64,000 nucleotides of DNA from Tellurirhabdus bombi (GCF_021484805.1 NZ_CP090557.1:186001-250000); one strand, 5' to 3'; positions 26,462 through 34,924 are shown, counted from the first letter of the stretch. Notes: generated by a model not told the origin, from the letters alone. A program made the numbers and translations.

Positions 26462-27223
26462 ATGGCTTTCCCATTTTTACCCCTTGGCCGAAAACCGAGC
26501 AATTCGTCCTTTCAGCCGCCTACCCTACAGGTAGATGTCCACGCGCACCTGCTCCCCGGTCGCCACGACGGAACCGATTCGGTCGATCACAGCCTGATGT
26601 TGCTAAATGAACTCGCGGCGTATGGCTTTCGCAAGGTGATTGCGACGTTGCACATCATGGATAATTACTACGATAATACAGCTGCCAGCATTCTGGCAAC
26701 TGCCGCTGAACTTACCGAACGCCTGGAAGAAGAGTATGGCCAAATAGAGATCAAACCAGCCGCTGAATACTACATAGATCGTGGTTTGATGCGCTTACTT
26801 TACAAACAGGAGCCCCTGCTGACTTTCAGCGATGCCCAACAAAAGCACCGGTACCTGCTTTTCGATACGAGTCTGGTTACTGCACCCCAAGAGTTGGAAG
26901 ATGCCATTCGGGCTTTCAGAAAACAGGGAATTACGCCGGTGATGACGCATCCTGAACAATACATTTATTTACAGAAAATGCCCTCTTATCTGTTCACCCT
27001 GCAGGAAATGGGTGTGCTGTTTCAAGTCAATATTTTATCGTTGGTGGGTCAGCCGTCGCGGGAGGCAAAGCAGTTGGCCGAATGGATGATCGACCAGAAG
27101 CTGGTTTCTTTTCTAGGCAGTAACTTACAGAAAGACCATCAATTGCCGCTTCTGCATTACGCCATGACGCTGCCCTATTATCAGAAAGTTCTTCAGGCAG
27201 GTATTCTAAACAACACGATCTAG
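26462..27223 (+). CDS. YwqE/CapC-like PHP-domain protein with altered metal site
   Basis: YwqE-type proteins are metal-dependent tyrosine phosphatases that reset capsule tyrosine kinases. This 253-residue protein keeps the overall family layout: VDVHAHLLPGRHDGTDS, KVIATLHIMDNYYDN, KPAAEYYIDR and PVMTHPEQYIY. The last metal-binding motif, normally GTDxHH, reads GSNLQK, replacing Asp with Asn and His with Gln. The first motif has HDG where DDG is usual. Catalysis is therefore doubtful. No tyrosine kinase gene is adjacent. A sigma-54-type promoter lies upstream. Confidence 0.88.
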   Translation: MAFPFLPLGRKPSNSSFQPPTLQVDVHAHLLPGRHDGTDSVDHSLMLLNELAAYGFRKVIATLHIMDNYYDNTAASILATAAELTERLEEEYGQIEIKPAAEYYIDRGLMRLLYKQEPLLTFSDAQQKHRYLLFDTSLVTAPQELEDAIRAFRKQGITPVMTHPEQYIYLQKMPSYLFTLQEMGVLFQVNILSLVGQPSREAKQLAEWMIDQKLVSFLGSNLQKDHQLPLLHYAMTLPYYQKVLQAGILNNTI

Positions 27224-27253
27224 CGAGCAAGGATTGGCTTTCCCTGCTTGCTA
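27221..27253. terminator. Imperfect hairpin between convergent genes
   Basis: A 13-base inverted repeat with two imperfect positions overlaps both stop codons (tagcgagcaagga with tccctgcttgcta). T-rich sequence follows on the plus strand only weakly. Confidence 0.5.
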
Positions 27254-27943
27254 TTTCTCGTACATTTCCTCCATCACTTTTTTCCCTACTTTCCGGGCAG
27301 AGAGCGGATTTTGCCCTGTTACTAGCCGCTCATCAACTTCAATATAGGGCAGGAACGGAATGAATCCTTTACTATAGAGTGCATTTTTCTGCCGCAGTGC
27401 ATCTTCCAGCAAAAAAGGAACTTCTTCGTCCAGCCGAACCAGTTTTTCCTCCATGTTGGAAAAGCCGGTAATTTGCCGACCGGCAACTAGCCACGTTTTG
27501 TCGGACAGCTGGACGTTAAGTAATCCACTTACGCCATGACATACGGCTGCCACCATACCGCCATTTTCGTAAACGCGTCGTGTTAGTTCCTGCAAGTGGT
27601 TGTTTTCCGGAAAATCCCACATCGTTCCATGCCCTCCCGTGAAGTAAATCAACTTATAATCAGCCGCATTTACCTCTTCTGGTGAGAGCGATTTTTCCAA
27701 TTTCTCCCGAAACATCGGGTTGTTATACCACTTATCGTTTGTATTGTCCTTTAGATCGAGGCTACGCTGATCTATCGGGATAGCACCACCGCGCGGACTC
27801 ACCACATCGAATGGAATATCCCGATCCGATAATTCATCGTAAAAGTGCGTAGCCTCACTCAACCAAAGGCCCGTCTTCTGCGGTTTTGTTTTATAGTCTG
27901 TATGATTTGTGCAGACAAATAAAGCGCGGATGTAAGGGTTCAT
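27251..27943 (-). CDS. DJ-1/PfpI family protein (Hsp31/glyoxalase III-like)
   Basis: The 230-residue protein belongs to the class I glutamine-amidotransferase-like DJ-1/PfpI superfamily. The nucleophile is C135 with H136 in VAAVCHGVSGLL, and the conserved Glu is E30 in TGLWLSEATHFYDEL. Hsp31-type relatives act on methylglyoxal or as stress chaperones. It lies 11 bases downstream of an aldehyde dehydrogenase gene, so a shared role in handling reactive aldehydes is a reasonable inference. Confidence 0.9.
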   Translation of the reverse strand: MNPYIRALFVCTNHTDYKTKPQKTGLWLSEATHFYDELSDRDIPFDVVSPRGGAIPIDQRSLDLKDNTNDKWYNNPMFREKLEKSLSPEEVNAADYKLIYFTGGHGTMWDFPENNHLQELTRRVYENGGMVAAVCHGVSGLLNVQLSDKTWLVAGRQITGFSNMEEKLVRLDEEVPFLLEDALRQKNALYSKGFIPFLPYIEVDERLVTGQNPLSARKVGKKVMEEMYEK

Positions 27944-27954
27944 AAGGATAATTT

Positions 27955-29349
27955 TTATTCACCAGCAGCACGAGTAGCCACTTCATTTTGACCAATATAC
28001 ACCGTTTTTGTGACGCAAAAATCCTTTATTCCGGCTTCGGCCAATTCCCGCCCATAGCCTGATTTTTTAACGCCGCCGATGGGCAAACGCGAGTCGGAGC
28101 GAGGAACTGCATTGATAAATACACTCCCCACAGCCAATTTCCGGCTTAATCGCTCCGCTTTCGCACTGTCCTGCGTCCAAATGGAAGCACTAAGGCCGTA
28201 GCGGGATTGATTGGCCAGCCGAATCGCTTCGTTTTCATCGGCCACTTCTGTAATGATCGCCAGCGGGCCAAACGTTTCTTCCCGAAAGACCACCGAATCC
28301 GGCGATACATGATCCAGCAAAGTAGGCTGAAAATTACACGCCTCCCGCTGTCCACCGACCAGCAAGGTGGCCCCTTCTGCCAGGGCTTCTTTCAGTTGCT
28401 TTTCCAGATTATCCGCTAAATCCGGGCGTGCCAATGGGCCTAACTTTGACTCCGGATTCATCGGGTCGCCCTGCTTTAACTCTTCGATGAGCTTTTTGAC
28501 TTTCTGTGTAAAAGCTTCCTTGACTGATTTTTCTACCAAAAAGCGCTTTGCTGCCAGACACACCTGTCCGGCATTAGCCATCCGCGACTGCACAGCCGCC
28601 GCCGCTGCCTTGTCAAGATCGGCGTCGGCTAACACAATGAGGGCATCACTGCCTCCCAGTTCCAGAATTGATTTTTTGATGTTTTTCCCGGCCAGACTAG
28701 CCACCGCCGACCCCGCCCGCTCACTGCCCGTCAGGGTTACCATGCCCACGCGGTCGTCGGCCAACAGGCGCTCAACGGCATCCGTATCCGTCAGAATGGT
28801 TTGGAAAATTCCTTCCGGGAACCCAGCCGCCCGGTAGGCTTTTTCGATGGCCAGCGCACAGCCAAACACATTTGGCGCATGTTTCAGCAAGGTTACATTT
28901 CCAGCCATCAGGGCCGGAACCGAGTACCGAAATACCTGCCAAAACGGGAAATTCCAGGGCATGATAGCCAGCACGATGCCAACTGGTTCGTAAACAACCA
29001 GACTTTTTTGAGCATCCGTTGGAATGAGGTCAGGCTGTAACAATCCTTCCGCTTCGTCGGCATAATACGCACATTGGGCGGCGCATTTTTCCACCTCAGC
29101 TACCGCTTCCACCCGAACTTTTCCCATTTCGGTAGTAATCAGGGTGGCTAGCTTGTCTTGATGGGCACGCAGATAATTGGCCAGATTTTTGAAATATTGT
29201 CCTCGCTCCGCAAACGAAACCTCTGCCCAATGAACCAGCGCATCACTCGCCTGCTCTACTTTGGTGTCAATTTGCTGGGGGGTTTCTTCTGCATACTCCT
29301 CGACTGGCTCGAGCGTATACGGATTTATGGTTTTGACTATTTTTGCCAT
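27955..29349 (-). CDS. Aldehyde dehydrogenase, succinate-semialdehyde dehydrogenase-like
   Basis: The 464-residue NAD(P)-dependent enzyme oxidises an aldehyde to the acid. The catalytic residues are E230 (ILELGGSDALIV) and C264 (NAGQVCLAAKRF), and the coenzyme-binding segment reads TLTGSERAGSAVA. The sequence most resembles YneI/GabD-type succinate-semialdehyde dehydrogenases; the substrate is not certain. I start at ATG 29349 (MAKIVKTINPYT); the frame extends to 29385. It forms an operon with the DJ-1/PfpI gene. Confidence 0.93.
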   Translation of the reverse strand: MAKIVKTINPYTLEPVEEYAEETPQQIDTKVEQASDALVHWAEVSFAERGQYFKNLANYLRAHQDKLATLITTEMGKVRVEAVAEVEKCAAQCAYYADEAEGLLQPDLIPTDAQKSLVVYEPVGIVLAIMPWNFPFWQVFRYSVPALMAGNVTLLKHAPNVFGCALAIEKAYRAAGFPEGIFQTILTDTDAVERLLADDRVGMVTLTGSERAGSAVASLAGKNIKKSILELGGSDALIVLADADLDKAAAAAVQSRMANAGQVCLAAKRFLVEKSVKEAFTQKVKKLIEELKQGDPMNPESKLGPLARPDLADNLEKQLKEALAEGATLLVGGQREACNFQPTLLDHVSPDSVVFREETFGPLAIITEVADENEAIRLANQSRYGLSASIWTQDSAKAERLSRKLAVGSVFINAVPRSDSRLPIGGVKKSGYGRELAEAGIKDFCVTKTVYIGQNEVATRAAGE

Positions 29350-29494
29350 CTGAGTCTGCCTTATCGGTGAAATCTTCTCAAGCACAAAGACGCATAATTC
29401 TTTCGGGAAGACAAATTCGATTTACTTTTTGTCCTAAATCGGTGCACTTCTGCCCTAGCCTTTGCTTGATTAGCTTGTTCTCCTATAACAAAAA

Positions 29495-29548
29495 CTCCGC
29501 GTCTTTGTGTACGGCGTGGCAAGCGCAATCGTACACAAAGACGCGGAG
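29495..29548 (-). terminator. Long perfect inverted repeat, likely terminator of the DUF1573 gene
   Basis: An 18-bp perfect stem (29495-29512 with 29531-29548) surrounds an 18-base loop; on the minus strand it is followed by gttttTgtt. The arm core cacaaagacgc occurs a third time at 29383-29393. It may be a REP-like element reused as a terminator. Confidence 0.7.
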
Positions 29549-29576
29549 GATAGACCTGGTGTGGATAAGAAATGAA

Positions 29577-29972
29577 TTACCTGGCTGCTTTTTCGGCCAC
29601 TACTTCACCCGTAATGGCCAGCGTTGTCAGACCACCTTCGGCATTGGATTCGACGGTAACTGTTTTGCTAAACGTCCCTACGGCCGCCGCGTTGAAGGTC
29701 GCTTTGATTTTTCCTTCTTTGCCCGGTAAAATGGCACTTTTCGGAAACTCAACGCCTGTGCAACCGCAGGAACCCCGGGCGTTTGTAATCACCAATGGTG
29801 CCTGCCCTTTGTTGGTAAAGGCAAACTCTGCAACAACCGGCTTTCCCTGCTTAATTTTTCCAAAATTGTGGGTAGTTTCTGTCCAGTTGAAGGCAGCGGC
29901 CATCGAGCCAGCCACCAGATAGGCCGCTGCTGCCAGCCAAAGAACCGAAGCGAAAATCAAGGATTTTTTCAT
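29577..29972 (-). CDS. Secreted DUF1573 protein
   Basis: The 131-residue protein has an N-terminal signal or anchor (about residues 1-25) and one DUF1573 Ig-like (ASH/MSP-type) domain: THNFGKIKQGKPVVAEFAF, then NARGSCGCTGVEFP with its conserved paired cysteines, then LPGKEGKIKATFNAAAVGTF. It probably folds outside the cytoplasm. Function is unknown. It is divergent from a two-component system, and the repeat array between them could control both. Confidence 0.93.
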   Translation of the reverse strand: MKKSLIFASVLWLAAAAYLVAGSMAAAFNWTETTHNFGKIKQGKPVVAEFAFTNKGQAPLVITNARGSCGCTGVEFPKSAILPGKEGKIKATFNAAAVGTFSKTVTVESNAEGGLTTLAITGEVVAEKAAR

Positions 29973-30050
29973 AAATTTCTCTGTGTTTATGGGTTACAAC
30001 AAAGTGCTTTTTGTTCAAAGCAAAGGTATCTGCACGCTTCGTTCAAGCCT

Positions 30051-30090
30051 GTTAATGAGTCGGTAATAAATGTTAATGAGATGTTAATGG
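30051..30090 (+). promoter_or_regulatory. Phased direct repeats, candidate OmpR-family binding array
   Basis: The sequence gttaatg occurs at 30051, 30072 and 30083, with a weaker copy (ggtaata) at 30062, so units fall every 10-11 bases on one face of the helix. The array ends 14 bases upstream of the -33 element of the histidine kinase gene. Confidence 0.6.
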
Positions 30091-30104
30091 CGGGCTACTC
30101 CTTC

Positions 30105-30134
30105 TTGCAATCTTCCCCGAAGCTGTTACATTTG
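30105..30134 (+). promoter_or_regulatory. Bacteroidota-type promoter of the two-component operon
   Basis: TTG at 30105-30107, a 19-base spacer and TACATTTG at 30127-30134 match the TTG-N19-TAnnTTTG pattern exactly. The start codon is 21 bases on. Confidence 0.75.
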
Positions 30135-30154
30135 ATTTGTAGATCAGACGCATT

Positions 30155-31393
30155 ATGTCCCGACGGCTTATCAGAATATTGGTTGTTTTATCGGTGCTGT
30201 CTATCATCGGCATTTTAACAGTGCAGATTGTGTGGGTCACGCAGGCTTATCGGCTAGGTGAGCGCCAATTTCGGCAAACCGCTTTTATCGCTTTGCAGGA
30301 TGTTGCCGAGCAGGTCGCACAGCTCAATAAAGTTACACTCCGCTGCGACGCTGTTTCTCAGATTTCCTCTAACTACTTCGTTGTCAACACCGAATCCCCC
30401 GTTGATCCAACCATACTCGAGCATTTCATTACGCAGTCGCTGCGACAGCACAACCTAATCACTGACTTTGAATACGGTGTTTACAGCTGCGAAAGTGATC
30501 GCATGGTGTATGGAAATTACGTCAGTACGCAGGCCAGTCTAACCGCTGTTCAGCCAACCCGTCAGTTTCCGACTTTGCCGCAGTTTACGTATCATTTTGG
30601 GATTCGCTTTCCTAATCAGACCGGCTTTCTGACCTCGCAACTCGACAATTACATTGCTTCCTCAGTGGCGGTGCTGGTCGTGGTTTTATTTTTTGGGTAT
30701 ACGCTTTTCGTGGTGCTCCGCCAGCGACGATTAACCGAAGTACAGCAGGATTTTATCAACAACATTACCCACGAACTGCAAACACCCATTTCGACCATCC
30801 GCATCGCTGCCGACGTGCTTCGCTCCGATACCATTACCGAACAGCCGGAGCGATTGCGTCAGTACACCCGCATTTTGCAGGAAGAAAGTGTGCGTCTTCA
30901 GAATCAGGTACAGGATGTGCTGCAACTGGCTCGTTCCGAGCGGCTGCGTTTCGCCCTTGACCGGCAGGAGCTTGACTTACACGAGGTTTTAAAAACGCTG
31001 GCCGCGTTGTATCAACCGCACGTCAGCTTAGACCTGAAAGCCGCGCAATCCGTCATCAAAGCCGATCGATACCATCTCGAAAATCTGGTCAAAAACCTGC
31101 TCGACAATGCGGTAAAATACTGTACCGATGCCCCTTGCGTAACCATCCAGACCCGTAACGAGGGCGCCCAGGTGATCTGGTCGGTGCGGGATAATGGCAT
31201 TGGCATTGCTCAGGAATACCACGAGAAAATATTCGGTCAATTTTACCGCGTTCCAACGGATCGGATGCATACCGTCAAAGGATTTGGCATTGGGCTTTAT
31301 TACGTTCGGAAGGTCATTCGGGCGCATCGCTGGCAAATTCGCCTGCAAAGCGCAGAAGGAGCCGGAAGTGAATTTGTCATTATTTCAACGTAA
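30155..31393 (+). CDS. Membrane sensor histidine kinase (RprX-like)
   Basis: The 412-residue protein has two membrane helices (about residues 7-28 and 168-190) that enclose a periplasmic sensor domain. The H-box NNITHELQTPISTIR carries the phospho-accepting H206. The HATPase domain has the N box LVKNLLDNAVKYC, the G1 box DNGIGIAQEY and the G2 box GFGIGLYYVRKV. It passes phosphate to the OmpR-type regulator encoded 11 bases downstream. The signal is unknown. Confidence 0.94.
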   Translation: MSRRLIRILVVLSVLSIIGILTVQIVWVTQAYRLGERQFRQTAFIALQDVAEQVAQLNKVTLRCDAVSQISSNYFVVNTESPVDPTILEHFITQSLRQHNLITDFEYGVYSCESDRMVYGNYVSTQASLTAVQPTRQFPTLPQFTYHFGIRFPNQTGFLTSQLDNYIASSVAVLVVVLFFGYTLFVVLRQRRLTEVQQDFINNITHELQTPISTIRIAADVLRSDTITEQPERLRQYTRILQEESVRLQNQVQDVLQLARSERLRFALDRQELDLHEVLKTLAALYQPHVSLDLKAAQSVIKADRYHLENLVKNLLDNAVKYCTDAPCVTIQTRNEGAQVIWSVRDNGIGIAQEYHEKIFGQFYRVPTDRMHTVKGFGIGLYYVRKVIRAHRWQIRLQSAEGAGSEFVIIST

Positions 31394-31404
31394 AAGCCGG
31401 TCTT

Positions 31405-32100
31405 ATGCCCACACCCAAAGCCCGCATCTTGTACGTTGAAGACGACATTAACCTGGGCTTCGTCACGAAGGACAATCTAGAACTCGCTCATTTTCAAGTT
31501 GAACACCACATTAACGGCGTGGCTGCCTGGGAGGCTTTTAACCGTCAGCCATTCGATTTGTGCATTCTGGACGTAATGCTCCCCGGCTCCGATGGCTTTG
31601 AGCTGGCCCAGCGTATTCGGCAAACCGACAATCACGTACCCATTTTGTTCCTGAGTGCGCTGGCGGACAAAGACAATCGGTTGCAGGGCTTACGGCTCGG
31701 GGGCGATGATTATTTGACTAAGCCTTTCAGCATTGAAGAATTATTGTTGAAGATCGGCGTTTTTCTGCGTCGCTGCCAGCAGCGCCCAGAGGCGTCGCCA
31801 TCCGGGTCCATCGTGCAAATTGGACATTATCTCTTTGACCGGCAAAACCTGAAAATCCAGTCTCATAACCACGTTGAAACGCTGACTCACCGGGAAGCCG
31901 AAGTGCTTTCTTACCTGCTTGAGCGGCGGAATACCCTTGTTCGCCGCGACGAAATCCTGAAAGCAATCTGGGGCGATAACGATTATTTCATGGGCCGCAG
32001 CCTGGATGTTTTTATTTCCCGACTCCGCAAACGGCTCCGGCATGACCCCTCCATTCGGATTGAAAACATGCATGGCATCGGTTTTCGATTCTCATTTTAG
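31405..32100 (+). CDS. OmpR/PhoB-family response regulator (RprY-like)
   Basis: The 231-residue regulator has a complete receiver (acidic pair after ILYVEDD, phospho-acceptor D56 in LCILDVMLPGSDGF, Lys in YLTKPF) and a winged-helix output domain (LTHREAEVLSYLLERRN, then RSLDVFISRLRKRL). It is the partner of the upstream kinase. The phased repeats at 30051-30090 are a natural candidate for its binding site and for autoregulation. Confidence 0.95.
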   Translation: MPTPKARILYVEDDINLGFVTKDNLELAHFQVEHHINGVAAWEAFNRQPFDLCILDVMLPGSDGFELAQRIRQTDNHVPILFLSALADKDNRLQGLRLGGDDYLTKPFSIEELLLKIGVFLRRCQQRPEASPSGSIVQIGHYLFDRQNLKIQSHNHVETLTHREAEVLSYLLERRNTLVRRDEILKAIWGDNDYFMGRSLDVFISRLRKRLRHDPSIRIENMHGIGFRFSF

Positions 32101-32161
32101 TTAACCTCCAAACAATACGTATAAAAGCCTTTCCGGGCTTACCTAGCTTTAGGCTTTCGTT

Positions 32162-32169
32162 TATCTTTG
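32162..32169 (+). promoter_or_regulatory. Probable -7 element of the beta-propeller gene
   Basis: TATCTTTG matches TAnnTTTG, 56 bases before ATG 32226. Confidence 0.5.
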
Positions 32170-32225
32170 TGAGATCTGGTTTTTATTTTTTAGTAACCTG
32201 CGCTCAACCTCCCTGGCTTTCTAGC

Positions 32226-33518
32226 ATGAGAAAACAGCATTTAGTAATCTATACGGCTCTGCTGGCGGGCAGCTTATGGCCGCTCCGCAGCAATGGGCAA
32301 CAAAGTACAATTCCGTTTCAGGCGCGGGGCATTATTACCTTATCGGACGCCGACATGGCCGCTTCTACCGTGGCCGACGGTTACTTACACAAAGGAAAAG
32401 GTACCCGTGACGCCCTGACAGTTATCAGTTTTCCACTCGACCGCAGTGGCCAAAACATTGGTCAGGCTTCGGTTTCTAACTCATCAGCGCTGTACGACAA
32501 GACTTTAGCAATTACCCCAAATGGCCGCGTTGCTTTCGTTCTGGAAGGCCACGGCCCCCTGAATGACAGCCTTACAACGCTCAAAAATGGACTTGGCGAC
32601 TTACCGCTTTCGTCGAAAATGTTCACGGTTGATTTGAGCATACCGGGCAAACCCGTTGTCCGATATGGATTTAATGTTGGCAATCAACCAACGGCTGTAG
32701 TTATCAACCCACAAGGCAACCTGCTAGCGGTGGCATCGGGCGAAGCGGGTAAGGAAATCCGGTTGGTCGAGGTCGATAATACGGGCAAACCTACGCGCAT
32801 TGTAACGGCGGCCTCTCCAGTTGATAGTGCCCGTATTACTAACCTAATCTGGCATCCGGGCGGCCGCTTTATTGCGTATATCATCGGGGAAACGCAGGAG
32901 ATTGGATTGCTGAAACTATCAACCGATAACGCCCGAAAACCAACTCTCATTCCCCACGGAAAGCCCATCAAAGTGGGTAGTTTACCCGCAACGGGCCGTT
33001 TCACGCCAGACGGCAACTTTCTGATTGTAAGCGACATTAAGAAAAACGCGAATGCTCAGGGTGCTGGTAAAGGAGAGCTTTTTGTGGTTCAACTCAGCAC
33101 AGACGATGCGCCGGGTGAAAGTAAAATTATTTCACAAGTTGCTAGCGGTGAAAGTGCCGAGGCGCTGGCCATCAGTCCCGATGGATCAACGGTTGTTATT
33201 GCTAATTCAAACCAATCCTACCAGCCTTACAGCCATTCGGCGGCGGGTAAAAGTTCGTTATCAATTTATACCCTGAGTAAAGCCGGTCAATTACAACTGG
33301 GCAATGACTATCCTTTTGAAGGCGTAATGCCTCAGAGCGTAGAGTTTGACAAAAGTGGCAATACCCTGGCGGTGGCTGTATACGAATACCTCGACTATGG
33401 TGACCGCAAGGGCGCAGTCGAGTTCTGGAAAGTAAACAAAAGCGATAAACCCAGTTTAGAAAGGCTTCCGGCAAAAATCACTGTGAACCGTGGTTGCCAC
33501 ACCATCAAGGTTTACTAA
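32226..33518 (+). CDS. Secreted YVTN/lactonase-like beta-propeller protein
   Basis: The 430-residue protein starts at ATG 32226 with a signal peptide (MRKQHLVIYTALLAGSLWPL); the frame extends to 32169. Repeated blade motifs are visible: ITPNGRVAFVLEG, INPQGNLLAVASG, WHPGGRFIAYIIG, FTPDGNFLIVSD, ISPDGSTVVIANS. The pattern fits seven-bladed propellers of the YVTN or 6-phosphogluconolactonase type. Lactonase activity is not shown by any residue I can identify, and a binding role is as likely. Confidence 0.8.
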   Translation: MRKQHLVIYTALLAGSLWPLRSNGQQSTIPFQARGIITLSDADMAASTVADGYLHKGKGTRDALTVISFPLDRSGQNIGQASVSNSSALYDKTLAITPNGRVAFVLEGHGPLNDSLTTLKNGLGDLPLSSKMFTVDLSIPGKPVVRYGFNVGNQPTAVVINPQGNLLAVASGEAGKEIRLVEVDNTGKPTRIVTAASPVDSARITNLIWHPGGRFIAYIIGETQEIGLLKLSTDNARKPTLIPHGKPIKVGSLPATGRFTPDGNFLIVSDIKKNANAQGAGKGELFVVQLSTDDAPGESKIISQVASGESAEALAISPDGSTVVIANSNQSYQPYSHSAAGKSSLSIYTLSKAGQLQLGNDYPFEGVMPQSVEFDKSGNTLAVAVYEYLDYGDRKGAVEFWKVNKSDKPSLERLPAKITVNRGCHTIKVY

Positions 33519-33568
33519 AAATACGGAAGGATAAACGTTACCTAGTCTAGTTTGTTCTTCCGTATTTT
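33518..33568. terminator. Bidirectional terminator
   Basis: A 12-bp perfect stem (aaaatacggaag with cttccgtatttt) joins the convergent propeller and lipoprotein genes and overlaps the lipoprotein stop codon. Confidence 0.8.
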
Positions 33569-33845
33569 ATTGACTCTCCCACTCCATCAGCTTTTTGAAT
33601 TTCGGCTTTTTAGCTTTTGAATCTTTCTTCGCGATTCCAGAAGCAGCTACGCCTTCATCCCGCCGGTTAGACAGCCACCAGATTGGGTTATGAAGCTGGC
33701 CAAAAGCTACTCCTCGATAAATTTTCCCGTGCCGGTGTTCTTTTCGAACATGACAGCTTTTAATCGGGCAGTTGGGTGCCATACAGCTACTTAGTTCAAG
33801 CGCCCCCAGCAAAAGCATGGCTTTTAAATAGTGGTTCTTTTTCAT
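33567..33845 (-). CDS. Small lipoprotein with PNCPIKSCHVR motif
   Basis: The 92-residue protein starts at ATG 33845 with a lipoprotein signal (MKKNHYLKAMLLLGALELSSC), lipidated at the Cys. The mature part opens with APNCPIKSCHVRKEHRHGK, followed by NPIWWL and a Lys-rich tail. I recall similar small lipoproteins with the CPIKSCHVR motif in other Bacteroidota, but no function. The two Cys and several His could bind metal or haem; that is speculation. Confidence 0.75.
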   Translation of the reverse strand: MKKNHYLKAMLLLGALELSSCMAPNCPIKSCHVRKEHRHGKIYRGVAFGQLHNPIWWLSNRRDEGVAASGIAKKDSKAKKPKFKKLMEWESQ

Positions 33846-34207
33846 AACAAACGATAGAGATGAAACTGTCTTTTGGTGAAAAACGGTACTACGATAAAGA
33901 TGCATCTACCCTAAATAGTCACGAATTAAAAGGGCTTTTTAACTGCCTTCGCGGCTCACTGCTACGTCACGATTCTACCTGCTCAGCAACTAATTCTGTG
34001 CTAACAAAAAATGCTCCAATTGTGGAAACGTCGCCCCATTATGTTTGACGCCTATCCACACTATCCCAAAAAATTACATTCTCTCGTTAAACCATTTAAA
34101 CCCCTCTTTCTCTAATAAGAAATTGGCCAACAGCCCCTTACACGCAAGAGTAGAATATTTAGTGTTAGTTGGTACAAGTTTTGGCATAAACTAAATACAA
34201 TCAAGCT
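33846..34207. other. Intergenic stretch without a convincing gene
   Basis: These 362 bases hold a 62-codon open frame (33860-34048) with no family signature, and near the right end the motif TTGGTACAAGTTTTGG (34169-34184) before the OmpA-like gene. I see no RNA gene or terminator. Confidence 0.5.
34169..34184 (+). promoter_or_regulatory. Second copy of the TTGGTAYAAGTTTTGG motif
   Basis: It differs at one base from the copy before the DUF892 gene and lies 23 bases before the OmpA-like start. Confidence 0.4.
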
Positions 34208-34924
34208 ATGAATACGATGAAAACAAGTAGCCATACGCTGAAAGTGAAAGCTGTGGCAATTGCACTAGCTGGAAGCCTTTTAGCAACAGATGTGTTAACG
34301 AGTTGTAAATCCATCAAACAAAATACAAACAAGACCCAGCGCGGAGCAGCCATCGGTGTTGGTGCCGGAGCTGTAGCGGGAGGTCTGATTGGTAGAAAAT
34401 CAGGAAACACGGCTGTTGGCGCTATTCTTGGCGCAACAGTGGGTGGCGCGGCTGGTGCCTTGATTGGTCGCCGCATGGATAAGCAGGCAGAGGAATTGCG
34501 TCGGGGGTTGGAGAATGCCCGCGTAGAGCGTGTGGGAGAGGGTATAAAAATCACGTTTAATTCTGACTTGCTATTCGACGTAGACAAATATGATCTGAAG
34601 TCTGCAACTCGTCAGAACTTGACCCAGCTCGCCGAAACGCTCAAGAAATACGACGATACCAATGTCGTGATTGAGGGTCACGCAGATGCGCAGGGAAGTG
34701 ATGACTATAACGTCAAGCTTTCTGAACGTCGGGCTAAAAAAGTAGCTAATTTTCTGAACTCTCAGGGGGTAAAAAACAACCGCCTGACTGAAAAAGGTTA
34801 CGGTGAAGCCCAGCCATTGGCCGACAATTCAACGGAGGCAGGTCGTCAGCGAAACCGTCGGGTAGAAGTAGCCATTTTTGCAAACGATAAGTTACAGAAA
34901 GCGGCAGAACGCGGCCAAATCTAA
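34208..34924 (+). CDS. OmpA-family lipoprotein with glycine zipper
   Basis: The 238-residue protein is probably a lipoprotein (signal up to VLTSC, about residue 33). A glycine-zipper segment follows (GAAIGVGAGAVAGGLIGRK and ILGATVGGAAGALIG, about 47-95). The C-terminal OmpA domain (about 115-230) binds peptidoglycan: FDVDKYDLKSATRQNL, then VIEGHADAQGSDDYNVKLSE with the conserved Asp and Arg pattern, and GRQRNRRVEV. It likely anchors the outer membrane to the wall. It opens a run of stress-type genes. Confidence 0.93.
   Translation: MNTMKTSSHTLKVKAVAIALAGSLLATDVLTSCKSIKQNTNKTQRGAAIGVGAGAVAGGLIGRKSGNTAVGAILGATVGGAAGALIGRRMDKQAEELRRGLENARVERVGEGIKITFNSDLLFDVDKYDLKSATRQNLTQLAETLKKYDDTNVVIEGHADAQGSDDYNVKLSERRAKKVANFLNSQGVKNNRLTEKGYGEAQPLADNSTEAGRQRNRRVEVAIFANDKLQKAAERGQI

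Noticed and set aside
33860-34048. Sixty-two-codon open frame on the plus strand between the lipoprotein and OmpA-like genes
   Set aside because: No family signature, poor composition, and it begins next to the promoter of the opposite gene; it looks like chance.
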